From positions 501,813 through 565,812 of the forward strand of contig KV748197.1 of the NCBI GenBank assembly GCA_001692895.1: a stretch of 64,000 nt of DNA, read 5' to 3'. Below, piece after piece: positions 24,750-37,259 of this stretch. Every line of letters begins with the position of its first letter. The stretch's first letter is position 1. The position numbers were made by a program, and so were the translations under genes. The notes under the pieces are model-generated. The model saw nothing but the letters and a program-made list of their open reading frames with translations. It made no database searches and was not told where the DNA came from. The DNA comes from Cenococcum geophilum 1.58 (Eukaryota; Ascomycota; Dothideomycetes; Gloniales; Gloniaceae).

Positions 24750-26954
24750 AAGACTATCGATCTCCTGCTTATTAAATGCTTAAAAAGGAGCTCCTAAAGT
24801 TAGCCTTCTCCTTAGCTATTATAAAGGCCATTAATAGCTTAACTTTATTCTTAATAGCGGCAATAAATTACTCTTTAAAATTAATAAAATATTGGCAATT
24901 TTGTAATCCCTTTAGGCGACCTCTACCGCGTTATAGTTGCGGTATATCTACTATAATTATATTAGGATTATAGTCGCCTTCTAGAGTATATTAATTATAG
25001 TTCTCCTTTAGGGCATTTTTTATAGCATTCTATAAAGTCTTAGAACTATTATCTTTATAATAAGGCTTAATAACAGTTAAACGGAATTAAGTAGGTCTAT
25101 AAGGCATCTAAATAGTATAAGTTTAACCATTAATTATAATAAGTTAATATAGGCCTAACCACCCTCCCTTTTTACGCTATACGCGTACCTTAAACTAGAG
25201 TAGTAGATTAAGTATAGTTAAGGTATTTAGGCCATTTCTTATTCCTAGTACGTTATTGACTTAGCGTATAGCATAGAGACGTCATACCTCCTTTATTGCC
25301 TTGCGAATAGCCTTAGCTTATTATATAATAGAGGGAGATAGTAGAGAATTATTAGTTATTTAAGGGTAGGCGCTAAAGATAAGTAATATAGGTATAAGTC
25401 TATCTAGGCTAGCGGAATTATTAACGGCTTTAACAGCCATTTACAAGGTAAGTTCTTTACTAGCATCCTCTAATTTTAAAGAGATAATCTTATATACGCG
25501 GCGTAATAGCGTATAATATCGTTCTACTTTTCTAATACTATTATATGCCTTAACAGGGACTTCTTTAACCTCAATTGCCATTGCCTTTATTTGTTATTAA
25601 AACTCTATAGATAAGAAGTTCTTTTTTATATTATAGATAATTTAATTAGGGGGTCCTAGGTAGATATTAATCTAGTATAATTATAGGGTATCCTATACGT
25701 TTTTAGCTAATATATCCTTTAAGAAACATGCGGCTTAAAAGGAAGTTAAGAAGTTAATAACTTGGAGTACTGGCTTACCGTTAAGGTATATAACGTTAAT
25801 AATAATATAAAAGTTATAGTTATAGTTATCTTTAAGGGTAAACTTAAATCGGCTAGGGGACTTCTAGTTTATTTAGTAGTAATAGTAGTACTTTATAAGA
25901 TACTTAATTACCTTAACCTTAACTTTATAACCTACTCGCTAAAGAACCCTAAGTAATTAATAAATAGATAGGTAGCTAAATTAACGGTGTAGTTAACGTA
26001 ACTCTAACTTAGTTAGGTAGCTTTAAGTAGCACTCTTTTCTAGTTAATAAAGGAGCAACTAAGGGTAACCCTATTTGCGTATAGTAGGTACCTAACTATC
26101 TCCCTACACGAGCATATTCTTAAGGTTATTAAGCTTAACGCCTAATTTATTTATATCTCCGATATAAAATAAAAATGGAGTATTTATAGGAATAACGTGG
26201 AAAGTAATACACCCTAAGGGGGTTTAGACCCTAATTATGCTAAGAGAGATTATAGTACCCTTACTAAAACGAATTGTATATTGGCCTGCTATTAAATAGT
26301 TAATCTAAATAGAGTTATTAAGCTACTAAAGGGCTTAAACTTAAGGTTCTTCTATTATAGACACTCCTGCGGCTCTAGTATCTGGTATAATACTATAGAA
26401 GATATTTGCTAAGTATTTATTATTAAAGGAGAATACGAAGCTCTCCTTTGGTTTATTAAAGATATCTAACTTTATAATAGAATGGAGTATAAATTAGTTA
26501 TTAAGAACAGCGACAATTTATATGCTATTTACCTTACTATACTTAGTAAAGTATTAGTTAGGTAAGTAGTCCTTAATTTCTATATCTATAAAAAGCTATT
26601 CGGCCTTATTAACCTTACCCTTAAGATCTTCTACACCTTTATATTAAACTAGGAAGCTTTAAAAGTAGGCTATAGTGGCCTTATAATTTCTAACGTTTCT
26701 TATACTCTAGCAAAACTTATTATATACCTTTTTTTGTTTATTAAGAGAATACCTAGTTAACTAGTAATTCGGTTTCTTATAAACGTAGCACTTCTTTTAG
26801 TAATTACTTTAAAATAAACCTTTATAAGGACCTCCACCTTTACCTTATAGTTATTAATTATACCCTCTACCATATTACCTACTACGGCTACTATATATTT
26901 AATTAGTCTAGTTATAATTATATTAGTCGGGCGGGTCGATTAAAGTAGGTTAAA
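24750..26954 (-). pseudogene. Copia C2 knuckle, protease and integrase part
   Basis: Minus-strand reading from right to left. A knuckle remnant reads CYVYKKPNY (about 26770-26800). The protease reads IPDTRAAGVSI (about 26355-26415), where the family has DTGA, followed by CITFHVIPINTPFLFYIGDINKLGV (about 26140-26215). The GAG-pre-integrase zinc region is at about 25840-26010, with the HH-CC residues largely turned to tyrosine, then KSPSRFKFTLKDNYN. The integrase core towards 24750 is poorly preserved. The right edge is the G3 insertion, the left edge the G2 insertion. Short frames at 24776-24973, 25762-25956 and 26918-27151 are shadows. Confidence 0.8.
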
Positions 26955-26959
26955 GTTAG

Positions 26960-27385
26960 TGTTACGAACGCTTTAAGTACGATGTTACGACTACTTGGAG
27001 AAGAGTCGGAAGAAGCTAGTTGGTTAATACAAGCACGGTCTAGGATGGAACCCGTGGAACCATGTGACGAGGAATAGTAGCCGAGGTTATATGACGTGCT
27101 ACGTATTAAACGCGAGGAATAAAAGAAACTTATATACCTTATGTATAACACGTATATTACGTATAAGAAGGATTTTATAGGAGTATAGTTGTGTATTTAA
27201 GGACCCTTAGTCCCTACCTAGATAGTTCCTTCCTTATAGTAATTCTTAGAATATAATTAGAGTTAATCTATTAGGCAACTACTCCACTAGTTATTATTAT
27301 GTTGTTAACTACTGTCTTTGCATTTTCTATATACCTAGCCCATTAATAGAACCCATCGTAGTTCCTACTATAAGGTTCCGTTATA
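26960..27385 (+). repeat. G3 5' LTR
   Basis: A 426-bp LTR starts TGTTACGAACG and ends GTTCCGTTATA (TACA in the 3' copy). It keeps more CG and CA sites at its left end than the other two copies. Confidence 0.95.
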
Positions 27386-27639
27386 TAATTACTACTATAG
27401 TTATGGTATTAAATATAGGAAGTTAAATAATATACCACCAAAAGCAGCTACTACGACGCTATTAACGGCGGCAACTACTTTAAGGTTAGGGGGTGATACT
27501 AGTATAGCGGACACTGACTCGTAATAACCTATAATAGTAAAATAATTATAAAAAATAGTTAACTAGTTAACGGAAAATAATATAGTACTTAAAAATAAGA
27601 TTAACGGGATAGGCGCAGCAAAGGTTAAGTTACTATTAA

Positions 27640-28700
27640 TTAAAAAAATTCTTAGGAGAGATTGAAGCTTAAAGGATTCCTTATATAAATACACTTTAAG
27701 GTAATACAGGAGGGAGCAAAGCTAGTAATACCTATGGATTGAATAGCGTATGCAGGACTGTTCTTAACAGGAAGGGCACTTAAATGGTTTAAGCCTTACC
27801 TTATAGAGATATAGATAAATAGAATAATAACTATAAACTAAGAAGTACGGTTTATGTTTTTAAGCTAGGACGGATTTATAGAATAACTTATATAAATGTT
27901 TAAAGACCTAGAGGTAATAACCACGGCGAAAAGAAAACTCTAAAATATTATACAATAAACCTTAGTAATTAAGTACATAATATAGTTTTAAATATTAGTA
28001 ATATAAGTTAAGTGGAATAATAGGGCGCTTATGGTATAATATAAATAGGGACTTAAGGCTAAAGTCTAGGACGTAATTATTCTAATAGAAGATGCGGATA
28101 CCTTAAGGGAGTTAATAAATTAAGCAATAAAGATTAATAATAGGATCTACTAAAGGGAATAGACTAAGAGAGGTTAGGATAAAGTTCTATAGTTATATAA
28201 GATATAGAGCACGTAATAACTAAAGCTAAGTTAGAAACTATAGTATGGCGCAAAGCTAATAGACCTAAGTGGTACTAAAGAAACCTATAAGAGATGGAGT
28301 AAAAAACTATAGAAACCTAGAGGTTAAGGATTAAGTAATTATAGGACTAAGAAGTATAGGCTAAACTAAGGATCTTAACAGCAGAAGATATTTGAGCGAA
28401 CTTTATAGCAAAAGTAATGGTTTAAAGATGGAGCTTATATAAATTGCGGAAAATAGAATTATTTTGCTAGAGACTATAGAGGTAGTTAAAGTTATTATAT
28501 AGTAAAGGGAACTAGACTAATAGTATATAATATATATATATAGAGGGATAATAGTGTACTACGAGGAACAAAAGAATGTTTAATTAGAAGTTTTACGTTT
28601 TATTATAATAATATATACCAAATTTATAAAGACGCTAAGTACGGTATAAGCTATTAGCTTTAGGAGTTAGAGTTAAAAGGACTTAAAGGAACTAAAGAGT
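27640..28700 (+). pseudogene. G3 gag with degraded zinc knuckle
   Basis: The frame reads a gypsy gag core: LVIPMD.IAYAGLFLTGRALKWFKPYL (about 27725-27800), then FKDLEVITTAKRKL, then WNNRALMVQYKQGLKAKVQDV. The knuckle near 28432-28500 reads YINCGK.NYFARDYRGS, where CxNCGKxGHFARDC would be expected, so three of the four zinc ligands are lost to tyrosine. No clean start codon remains. Leader sequence lies between the LTR and gag at 27386-27640. Confidence 0.75.
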
Positions 28701-30520
28701 TAGATAAAGAACAAGATTAACTCTATAAGCTGGATTAAGATATTATAGTAACATACGGATAATAATTAGCAATAATAACAATGGAGTTAGAGTACTTATT
28801 AATTAACAGCGATAAGAATAGTAAGGGAACTAACTAGGGGTGCCTAAACCTTAATAATGTAATAGAGGTAAAGACTAAGACCGCTATAGAGTAAGGTTTA
28901 GTAACGGGTATTATAACACCGTTAGATACGGCATCTATTACTTTATAAGACGGAAGGAGCAATATCTAGAGACGATTAAGTAAGTAGATAACTGCTAGTG
29001 CTAGNTTACTACTTAATAAAGGCAAAAGGCCACAAGCTTAAGATTCTTAAGATGAGATAAGAGACAACTAAGATTCTTAAGATGAGATAAGGCACGCTTA
29101 AGGATCTACAACGGACGAAAACCGATAGGATAGAGTAACGGCTTAGTTTAGTAACATATGAATAAGCTTAGGATGAAGTTTCCTAAAGGTATAAGACTCT
29201 TAAGATAAGATAAGTGAGATTTAAGACTCTTAAGATAAGATAAGAATACTAATAAAGTCTAGTTAGACTAAGGCTAGAGCTAAGCTTAAGTTAGAAGCAA
29301 GCTTAGGGTTAAAGAATCCAAGGGATTAAGAATTTGGAGTATAAATTAGGACACCTATAAGTAAGAGGCAAAGAGCTTCTTTATAGACTAGAGAATCTGC
29401 AGTGCAAATAATAATTAGATTAGGAGATAGATATATAGACCTAGAAGACTTATTAGGTGAATATAGTGTTCTACCTAAAGATTGAAAAGTTAATACAGCG
29501 ATTAAGAAGTAAGAAGACTTTAAGGATCTACTTATAAGACGCAAAAAGAAAGAAACTATAGAGGAATTTAGAGTAAGAATTACCTTATAGCAAGAAAAGA
29601 AACTAGATATAAGATCTAGCATACTAGGTTGTATAAAGGACAGAGCACCTATATAAAGAATTACTAATAGGCTGAAAACAAACATACTAAGAGCTAAGTA
29701 GCTTACCGAACTGGAAAATAAAGAGGATTTAGGGATTCTAACTAGGTTTAAAGAACGACATATAAAGGGCTGTTATAATATAGTAATAAGAAGATACTTT
29801 CTTATAGACAGACCGTATATACTTAAGGAGTTATACTAAAGGTAGTATAGACAACGACATAATGATAAGTGGGAAGATTTCTATATATAGTTAGATAAAT
29901 GAGTTGTTTAAGACCACCCGATTATAGAAAAAGCTATAACTTATATTAAAGGGGCCTTAATTATAACATTAAAGGATCTAAAGGAGTAATTAGAGGACTA
30001 GAGAAGCGAGAGGCGAATCTTAGTACCTGCGAATAAAGTCGCAACGCTTAGATCGACATAAGAAAGGTTTAAACTTAAGGATAAAGACAAGCTAAGAGTT
30101 GACCTAAGACACTAGGCGCATTATACGTTGGCATAGATTGTATATATAGATAACGCGTATAACATATATAAAGCACCAAAAGATAAGAACTAAAAGTACC
30201 TAATAAGGATATATTGGGCACCGGATAAGGCAAAGTATAGAAACGCTAAGTATATATATAGTTGGTACCCTATAGAAGTTTAAGAATAAGGGGACTTAAT
30301 ACTTTAACTAGGAAGATTTCTTACAGAAGAATGCCTAGATGGACAATAATAGTGGGAATATCTAGAAAATACCTGTTTATAGCATATCGAAGAAAAGAAA
30401 TAAACTAAGTATTAGCTTAAGTCGGACTAAGTATAAATAGAATCTAATAGCTATTAGTTAGGAAAAGTAGAGGCCTACGGGACTAAAGGGAGCTAGTAGT
30501 AGAGCCTTAAACCCTTAAAG
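28701..30520 (+). pseudogene. G3 long gag-protease interval
   Basis: About 1.8 kb separates the knuckle from the protease, longer than in G2. The first part contains direct repeats of a 22-bp word (29036-29092 twice, 29190-29244 twice in a variant). The second part (about 30040-30270) reads a cysteine- and histidine-style region (VDLRH.AHYTLA.IVYIDNAYNIYKAPKDKN) that I associate with C-terminal extensions in fungal gypsy gags, without a firm family name. A 119-codon minus-strand frame at 29326-29685 is the reverse of this damaged coding region and is not called. Confidence 0.5.
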
Positions 30521-30529
30521 GAATTTAAG

Positions 30530-33500
30530 AACAACACCTAAATCTAAGAATTAAATGGCAAGGTTAGCAGTTTAAAGTATTGGTAGATAGTAAAGTAACG
30601 GGGAACTACATATTACTAGCAGCAGTTAAAAGGATAGGACTACTATATAGAGAGAAGGAGCACCTATATCTACTAGTTATAATTTTAGGAGATCCGATAG
30701 CCTATAGAGGAGGTATTATTAATCTTAAAATAGGACCTATTTAGTTAACTATTAAAGGGAGATAAATTGAGATGTTTTTTAATATATTACTATTAGGGAA
30801 TAATAAGGCGATACTAGGAATGCCTTAGTTACAGGAATACAATCTAAAGATCGATTAGGTTATAGGTTAGGTCGATATTAGAGATACTTAATAATATAAA
30901 ATACAATAATAAACTAAGTTAGTATAGTATTAAGTTAGAGCGACATATAAAGAGACTAATTAAGGATTAAGTTATATACTAAAGAGATACCACAAGTATG
31001 GCAAGAAATTATGGTTACTAGAAAGTAAAAAGCTGTTAGAGTATATAGTATGGGACTATAAGATAGAGTTAGAACTAGGAACAAGTCTACGGTTTTTTCT
31101 AACCTATAAGCTTACCGAAGAAGAGGGTAGAGTATTAAAAGAGTTTATCTAAGAGAACTTATAAAAGGGATATATTAGACCATCGCAATTATTAGCGGGT
31201 TATTTAGTACTATTCGTACCAAAGAAGAATAGAAAACTTAGGTTATATATTAACTATAGATAGTTAAACAGCATTACTTGGAAGGATAGGTATTCTTTAT
31301 CTTTAATTAGCGAAATCTAAGACAGAATAGGTAATGCGCAAATCTTTACGAAGATAGATCTAAGATGGGTGTACTATTAAATTAGAATTAAGGAAGGCGA
31401 TAAATAGAAGGCAGCCTTTAGGTTAAAGGAAGGACTATACGAACTACTAGTTATATAATTCAGGCTTATAAACGCACTAGCAACGTTTTAGAAGCGTATT
31501 AACAATGTGTTAAGAGAATACTTAGATAAATTTGTTATAGCATATCTTAATAATATTATTATCTACTTAATAAGCGAGGAAGAATATGGAGAATACGTTA
31601 AATGGGTCTTAAAGAGACTATAAGAAGAATAGATACTAGTAGCAATTAAGAAATGCGAGTTCTTTACTAGGAAGACCGATTTTATTAGATTTATTATTAA
31701 ACCAGGCCAACTTAGTATAGATTTAAAGAAGATTAAGGCTATAGTAAATTGGTAAGAACTAGAAAATATAACGCAGTTAAGGTTATTTCTAGGGTTCTGT
31801 AATTACTGCAGAAGGTTTATAGCTTAATAGTTAAAGGATATTAAGCCACTTATAAGATTAATAAAGAAAGAAGAACTATAGGTATAGGGAGAGAAATAAA
31901 AGGAACTGTTTAAGAAGATTAAGCAGTTGTTTACCTAGGAGCCAATTCTTAAAATCTACCAGCCATAGTTAGAGACAGTAGTTAAGACGGATATATTAGA
32001 TTATATACTAGAAGCGTGCTTCCTATAGAAATATTAAGATAGATAGCACCTAGTAGTGTATTATAGTTAAAAGATAATACTACTGGAACTAAACTATAAT
32101 ATCTACAATAAGGAGTTGTTAGGTATAGTTATAGTATTAAAGGAATAGAGGTTATTCTTATAAGGCATAAAGAAACTATTTATGGTTAAGATAAATTATA
32201 AGAACCTAATAGGGTTTCTAATAACAAAAGAACTTAATCGCAGATAGGTTAGATGGGCGGAGATGCTTATAGAATACTATTTTAAGATTTAGTATACCAA
32301 GGGTACAGAGAACGCATAAGCAGATACTTTAAGCAGAAAGGCTAAACTATAAAGTAACAAAAAGCTATTAGGGGCTTTACTACAAAAGGATATAGACAGA
32401 TTAATTAGGTATAATTATCCAAAGATTATAGCAATATAAGAAGAAAAGATCTATAAATTACTAGAGAGTAATTAGATATAAAAGATCCTAGACATATAAA
32501 TAGAGGATCTAGACTTAGAGCAGTACAAAAATTAAAAAGCGATATATGTACTAAGATCTATTATAAAGGAGTTTATTAAGTTATTTTATAAAGGACCAAC
32601 TTAAAGACATAATGGAGCTATAGGCTTAGTGTTAAGACTTTAAGAGGAGTATATTATTAATGGAATCTAGGGATTAGCTAGGCAAGTTATAAAAGAATAT
32701 CTAGATTGCTAAAGGAATAAACTAATAAGGCATAAGCTATATAGAGGGCTACAACCAGTTAAAATACTAGAGAGACTATAGGAGGTTATATTATAGGACT
32801 TTATTATTAAGTTACTAAAGTTAAGAAATCCTATTACCGGACAAGATTATAACACGATCTTAGTAATAGTAAATAAGCTTATAAAGTAGGGATACTTTAT
32901 AGCATGCACAAAAGAAATATCAGTAGAAGATATCGCTAGAATCTATATTAAAGAAGTATTTATAAGATATAGAGCACTAAGTAAGATTATATTAGATAGA
33001 AACCTAAGATTTATAGTAGCATTTTAGGAAGTGTTCTTAGTAGAGTAAGGAGTTTAAGTAGTAACTTCTACCGCATATTATCCACAGACAGACGGTTAAA
33101 CAGAAAGATTAAATTAGATACTAGAATAGTATCTAAGGCATTATATTAATTATACACAGAATAATTAGGTATCGTTATTACTAGTTATATAGTTTACATA
33201 TAATGCAATACTATAAGAAGGAATAGGCATATTACTATTTAAGGCGAATTACGGATATAAGCTAAGGACCTTATTATCGCCACATTAAGTAAAGAAGATA
33301 AGTAGCACAGCTAAGTAAAGAATAAAGAGTTTAATAAATCTTTATGTAGACCTTATGGAAACAGCTAAGGTAGTACAGTAAGGATAAAAAGGTACTATAA
33401 TGCTAAGAGAGCTAAGGGACTAGATCTTAAGGAGGGAGATAAAGTATAGCTACTATATAAAAATTTTAAGAGTTAACGACTAAGTAAGAAGTTAGACTAT

Positions 33501-33860
33501 GTCAGACTAGGACCCTTTAAAATTAAGTAGAAAATTTCATCGGTTATATTTAAGTTAAATCTACCAGCTAGGATGAAAATCTACCCTATATAGTATATTG
33601 CGATACTAGAGCCAGTATATAGGAATATTAAGCCACTAGTCTATAAAGCAGATATATATAGAGGATAAGAGGAAAATAAATAGTAAGTTTTAAAGATTGT
33701 TAATTATAAGGATATANACGATAAAATATAGTATAAAGTAAAGTAGATAGGCTACGATAAGACTACCTAGGAACTACTAGAGAACCTAAAGAACGCTATA
33801 GGAAAGGTATAGGAGTATTAAAAGAGAAAAGGTTAGGTAATATTAATAAAGGGGAATCGC
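30530..33860 (+). pseudogene. G3 pol: protease, RT, RNase H, integrase, chromodomain
   Basis: The protease at 30582-30600 reads VDSKVTGNY, where VDSGA is expected. RT runs at about 31130-31760, with YIRPSQLLAGYLVLFVPKK and the catalytic YLNN at 31543-31554 (YLDD with both aspartates lost). RNase H with ADTLSRKAKL ends near 32350. The integrase runs from about 32790 to 33210 (DFIIKLLKLRNPITGQDYNT; AYYPQTDGQTERLNQ, which is intact here). The tail reads GDKVQLLYKNFKS and the chromodomain KVKWIGYDKTTQELLENLKNA (about 33735-33800). Plus-strand stops at Trp and Gln positions mark RIP. Confidence 0.9.
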
Positions 33861-34555
33861 CAAAGAACGAGTTACCTAAGGGGGACCTAGGAAGAGCGAC
33901 TGCCGAACTACTTAGAGTTATTTCCTTCTCTGTTAGAAGAGAATCCGTTCTTTTATTACTAAGTTCCTATAAACCTTATTCTATAAGTTTCTACTCCTTA
34001 AAATAAACCTTTTTATAACCTTTCTTAAGACGAAGTAAACGGGTAGACGCCGTAATATAAGCATTTAAGGCCTTCTGTTCCGCATCCTAAGAACGCTTAA
34101 GCTCTATAAGGGCCTACGCTAGGTCACTATTAAGCTTTATAGCAGTAAATTAAATATAGGACCCTATAATAAATTACTTAGGAAACTTAGAGACTATTAA
34201 GAGTTATAGAACGCGTATACTTAGCGTTAGAAGTAGAGCGAATATCGCAAGATAATTAAATGTTTGCTTTAGTGCACTCTAAATAAGAAGAGGGTTATTA
34301 AGACGAAGGACTTGCTAACGCAACATAAACTAACCCCTCTTTTAAACAACGAGAATATGGAGATAGTATTATTTTACTAAGCAATAATATTACAGCAACG
34401 GTACGGGCACAACGTTGCGCGTATAAAGAAGAAGAGGCTTTAGGTATTATAAGTAATAATATTAACCAAATTAATTAGACGGATATTATACCTCTAGTAA
34501 ACAACTTAGAGATACTAGGTATCTTTAAGGACAAAAATAAAGAGGAGGGAGATGG

Positions 34556-34981
34556 TATTACGAACGGTTTAAGTACGATATTATAACTACTTAAAGAAGA
34601 GTTAGAAGAAGCTAGTTAGTTAATATAAGCACGGTTTAGGATGGAATCCGTGGAACTATATAACGAGGAATGGTAGCTAAGGTTATATAACGTGCTACGT
34701 ATTAAACGCAAGGAACGAGAGGAACTTACATACCTTATATATAATACGTATATTATATATAAAAAGGATTTTATAGGAGTACGGTTGTGTATTTAAGGAC
34801 CCTTGGTCCCTACCTAGATAGTTCCTTTCTTATAGTAATTCTTAGAATATAATTAGAGTTAATCTGTTTGGCAACCACTCTACTAGTTGTTATTACGTTG
34901 TTAACTACTGTCTTTGCATTTCCTATATACCTAGCCTATTAGCAGAACCTATCGTAGTTCCTACTATAAAGTTCCGTTACA
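34556..34981 (+). repeat. G3 3' LTR
   Basis: A 426-bp LTR starts TATTACGAACG (TG changed to TA) and ends CCGTTACA. It is followed by GTTAG, identical to the five bases before the 5' LTR. Differences from the 5' LTR are mainly transitions. Confidence 0.95.
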
Positions 34982-34986
34982 GTTAG

Positions 34987-36090
34987 GTGTTAAATTACTA
35001 TATTTCTTAAGAGCGTAGAGCGGTGCTAATAGAAGATCTTAATTAAGTATATACTCCTTTATAAGTATTTATAGGATTAAAGAGAGTAAGGTTATATTCT
35101 TTAACACCTTAGCATACGCTAATAACTTAATTATATAGGCTAAAATCCTCTTAATATAATTTGGATAAACCGTATTAAATTATCTAAAGTTAATTAAGGA
35201 GCTTTTAAAGATAATTAAGCCGGGGGATACCTGGGTTTATAGCAATAATCCTTAAAAAGGTAGTCTCTCTCTATTCTAATATATACTGCTACTTATTCTC
35301 TTTTATTTTAAAATAGTATCTTAACTTATATATTATACGGTTAAAATTATATTCTTTTCCTGCCAAACAATTATAATAGAAGGCACTAGCTCGGCCCTTA
35401 AGTATAACAGAATAGGCGTTATAGTATTAATTAGACTCTATTCCTACCTTCTAGCAACAGTTATAGAAGATACGTAGTTTCAAATTAAGAATATTATATA
35501 ATTCCCCGCTAAACTTCTTCTCCTAATCTAAGTAGAGCTTTATAAGCTCTATAAGCAATTTTAAACTACTTCTAATTTAAGATTAAGATAGAGGAGGTAA
35601 AAGTTATATTATAGGCTGTAGTGGGGACATAGGTCTAGTCGGTGGAGTCTAAGGGTTATTAAATCGCGAAGCAATAGGATCCTATACCTGCTCTTATTGG
35701 GGTATAGTATCTAATATTAAAGTTACGGGTTAAATTGGATACAGAGGAGTTAAAGGTGGAGGTAGATTTGTCTTTAGAGGTATATTACTTAGATTCTATT
35801 ATAAGTTAAGCTTCCTTATAGTGCGTAGTTAGTGCTTAATCTCTTATTAAGTCTATTTGTGCTCTTTTTTTACATTAATAACCTACTCCTAAATATTGTC
35901 TTTAATAGTACCCCCATCCATTAGTACAAACACTCTATACTCCCACAAGAAGTTACGGAAGTCTTATACAATATCCTTCTTTATAGGAGTCTATATTCCC
36001 TTTATCCATTTAATAAAGTCCTCCTCAGTGTGTCCAACAGTCAGCTTAGCTGCGATCTTGAGAAAAATAGCTGACTGACTGCATCAATTG
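34987..36090 (-). pseudogene. Copia C2 gag part
   Basis: On the minus strand the N-terminal part reads KLTVGHTEEDFIKWIKGI and FRNFLWEYRVFVLMDGGTIKDN (about 35890-36060). The core reads LIELIKLYLD.EKKFSGELYNILNLKLRIFYNCC, then YSVILKGRASAFYYNCLAGKEYNFNRII (about 35330-35560), then ETTFLRIIAINPGIPRL. This is a fungal copia gag. It continues across G3 into 26954. The 60-codon plus-strand frame at 35896-36078 is its antisense shadow. Confidence 0.75.
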
Positions 36091-36170
36091 GATCGCTCGC
36101 TGTCCGCTAGCTGTCGGATAACGTACGCTGACTGTGAAGCTGCCAGCTAGCTGTCCCAATTAGGAAAGTA
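36010..36170. other. GC-richer patch with GCTAGCTGTC repeats
   Basis: At the 5' end of C2 the composition shifts. AGCTGACTG and GCTAGCTGTC words recur several times, some in inverted relation, and TG/CA dinucleotides are abundant. It may be leftover LTR or leader of C2 or a small foldback insertion; no target duplication was found. Confidence 0.4.
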
Positions 36171-37000
36171 GTATAGACTTTATAGTATTTTATTGCGGAT
36201 TTTAGCAATACCTCTCTATATATAAATATTAATATTACTTAATTAAAATTTGACCCTAATTTACCTAATATAGTATTTAAATATAGCTAAATTTATCCTA
36301 TATACCTATAAAAGCTTAAAAAAAAATAGGTAAAATAGTTGGTAGTAAAGGCTCTAAAGGCTCTATTTCTATATTAAATTTAATTAAATATAAAGCTTTA
36401 TTAAATATATTTTACTACGCTAGCCTTTTTGCCTCTATAGTTAGCTTATAGCTAATAAGATTAATATTTAAACTTATTAACTAGGGCATAGTTAAAGCTC
36501 TACTAGAGTAAATATAGTTAATTAAACCACTTAATAAAAGGCCTTTAATTAACTGCTACTTCTAATATTAATCTACTTTAATTATATCGGCTAATAATCT
36601 ACTATACTTATTAATAATAATTCTCTTATCTTAATTAAAGGCTTAGTTATATATAGAGAGTTTGTTACTAGTATAGAGAATATATTAAGAGTAATTTTAG
36701 TAAGTATTAGATAAAGAATTTAACTAATTTTAAGCTACTAGTTAAGAGGATTAGAAATAATAATATTCCGCTTATTACTATTATTAAAATTAATCTTAAT
36801 AGACTTAAAGCCTATATTATAGTAGCGGTTAAGCTTATTACTAAGCTTAATACGCTTTTAATTATACTTTAAGGAAGTAAAACTCCTATCTATAACTAAG
36901 AACTGTATATTTATTATTTAAATTATTATTAGATTTATAAGAAGCCTTTTTATATTATTGCTTAACTAGTTCCTTATCTTCCTTATTTACTTACTTATTA
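36171..37000. other. RIP-saturated stretch, unidentified
   Basis: Extremely AT-rich, with stops in every frame. I looked for transposase and retroelement motifs on both strands and recognised none. It ends at the ATT-rich tail of LINE LB. Confidence 0.4.
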
Positions 37001-37259
37001 ATATAATAATTCATTGCTTAACGTCCAATTCGGATCCCTATTGGGCCCACGCGGACTACTCCTTATTTACATATGGGGAGAAAACTCTATTTAAGAAAAA
37101 TGAGAAAACCCCGTGATCCATCTCCCCGCCTTTTAGGACTCGCCTACTTAGCGCCTATAAGTCGCCTATAGTGCTCTACTACCTTACTNTTTAACCTCCT
37201 TNGGAACNACTGCTGCCGTAACAAGCCTACGGACGCGCTAGTATTACAAACTATTACTC

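Larger units (their letters stand above)
26960..34981 (+). mobile_element. Ty3/gypsy element G3, complete with LTRs and TSD
   Basis: This is an 8.0-kb element with two 426-bp LTRs and target duplication GTTAG (26955-26959 and 34982-34986), inserted into the gag of copia C2. It carries gag, a long extra region, protease, RT, RNase H, integrase and chromodomain. A purine tract at about 34538-34555 precedes the 3' LTR. A truncated sister copy occupies 2661-4260. Confidence 0.95.
16954..36090 (-). mobile_element. Ty1/copia element C2, split by two nested gypsy elements
   Basis: Three minus-strand pieces (34987-36090, 24750-26954, 16965-18555) read in order as gag, knuckle, protease, integrase, reverse transcriptase and RNase H of one fungal copia polyprotein. 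They are separated by complete gypsy elements G3 and G2, each with its own 5-bp target duplication. Deleting G2 and one ATAAT rejoins C2 in frame (EIDSLIIRGVFKFEK), which supports the reconstruction of the nesting. The purine tract before the 3' LTR is at 16954-16964. The 5' LTR was not identified. Confidence 0.85.

Noticed and set aside
29326..29685. 119-codon minus-strand open frame
   Set aside because: Antisense to the damaged G3 coding region; G-to-A and C-to-T changes on the sense strand tend to remove stops on the other strand.
36171..37000. Possible pogo/Fot1 transposase
   Set aside because: Weak helix-rich reading only; no catalytic motif or terminal repeats could be found.
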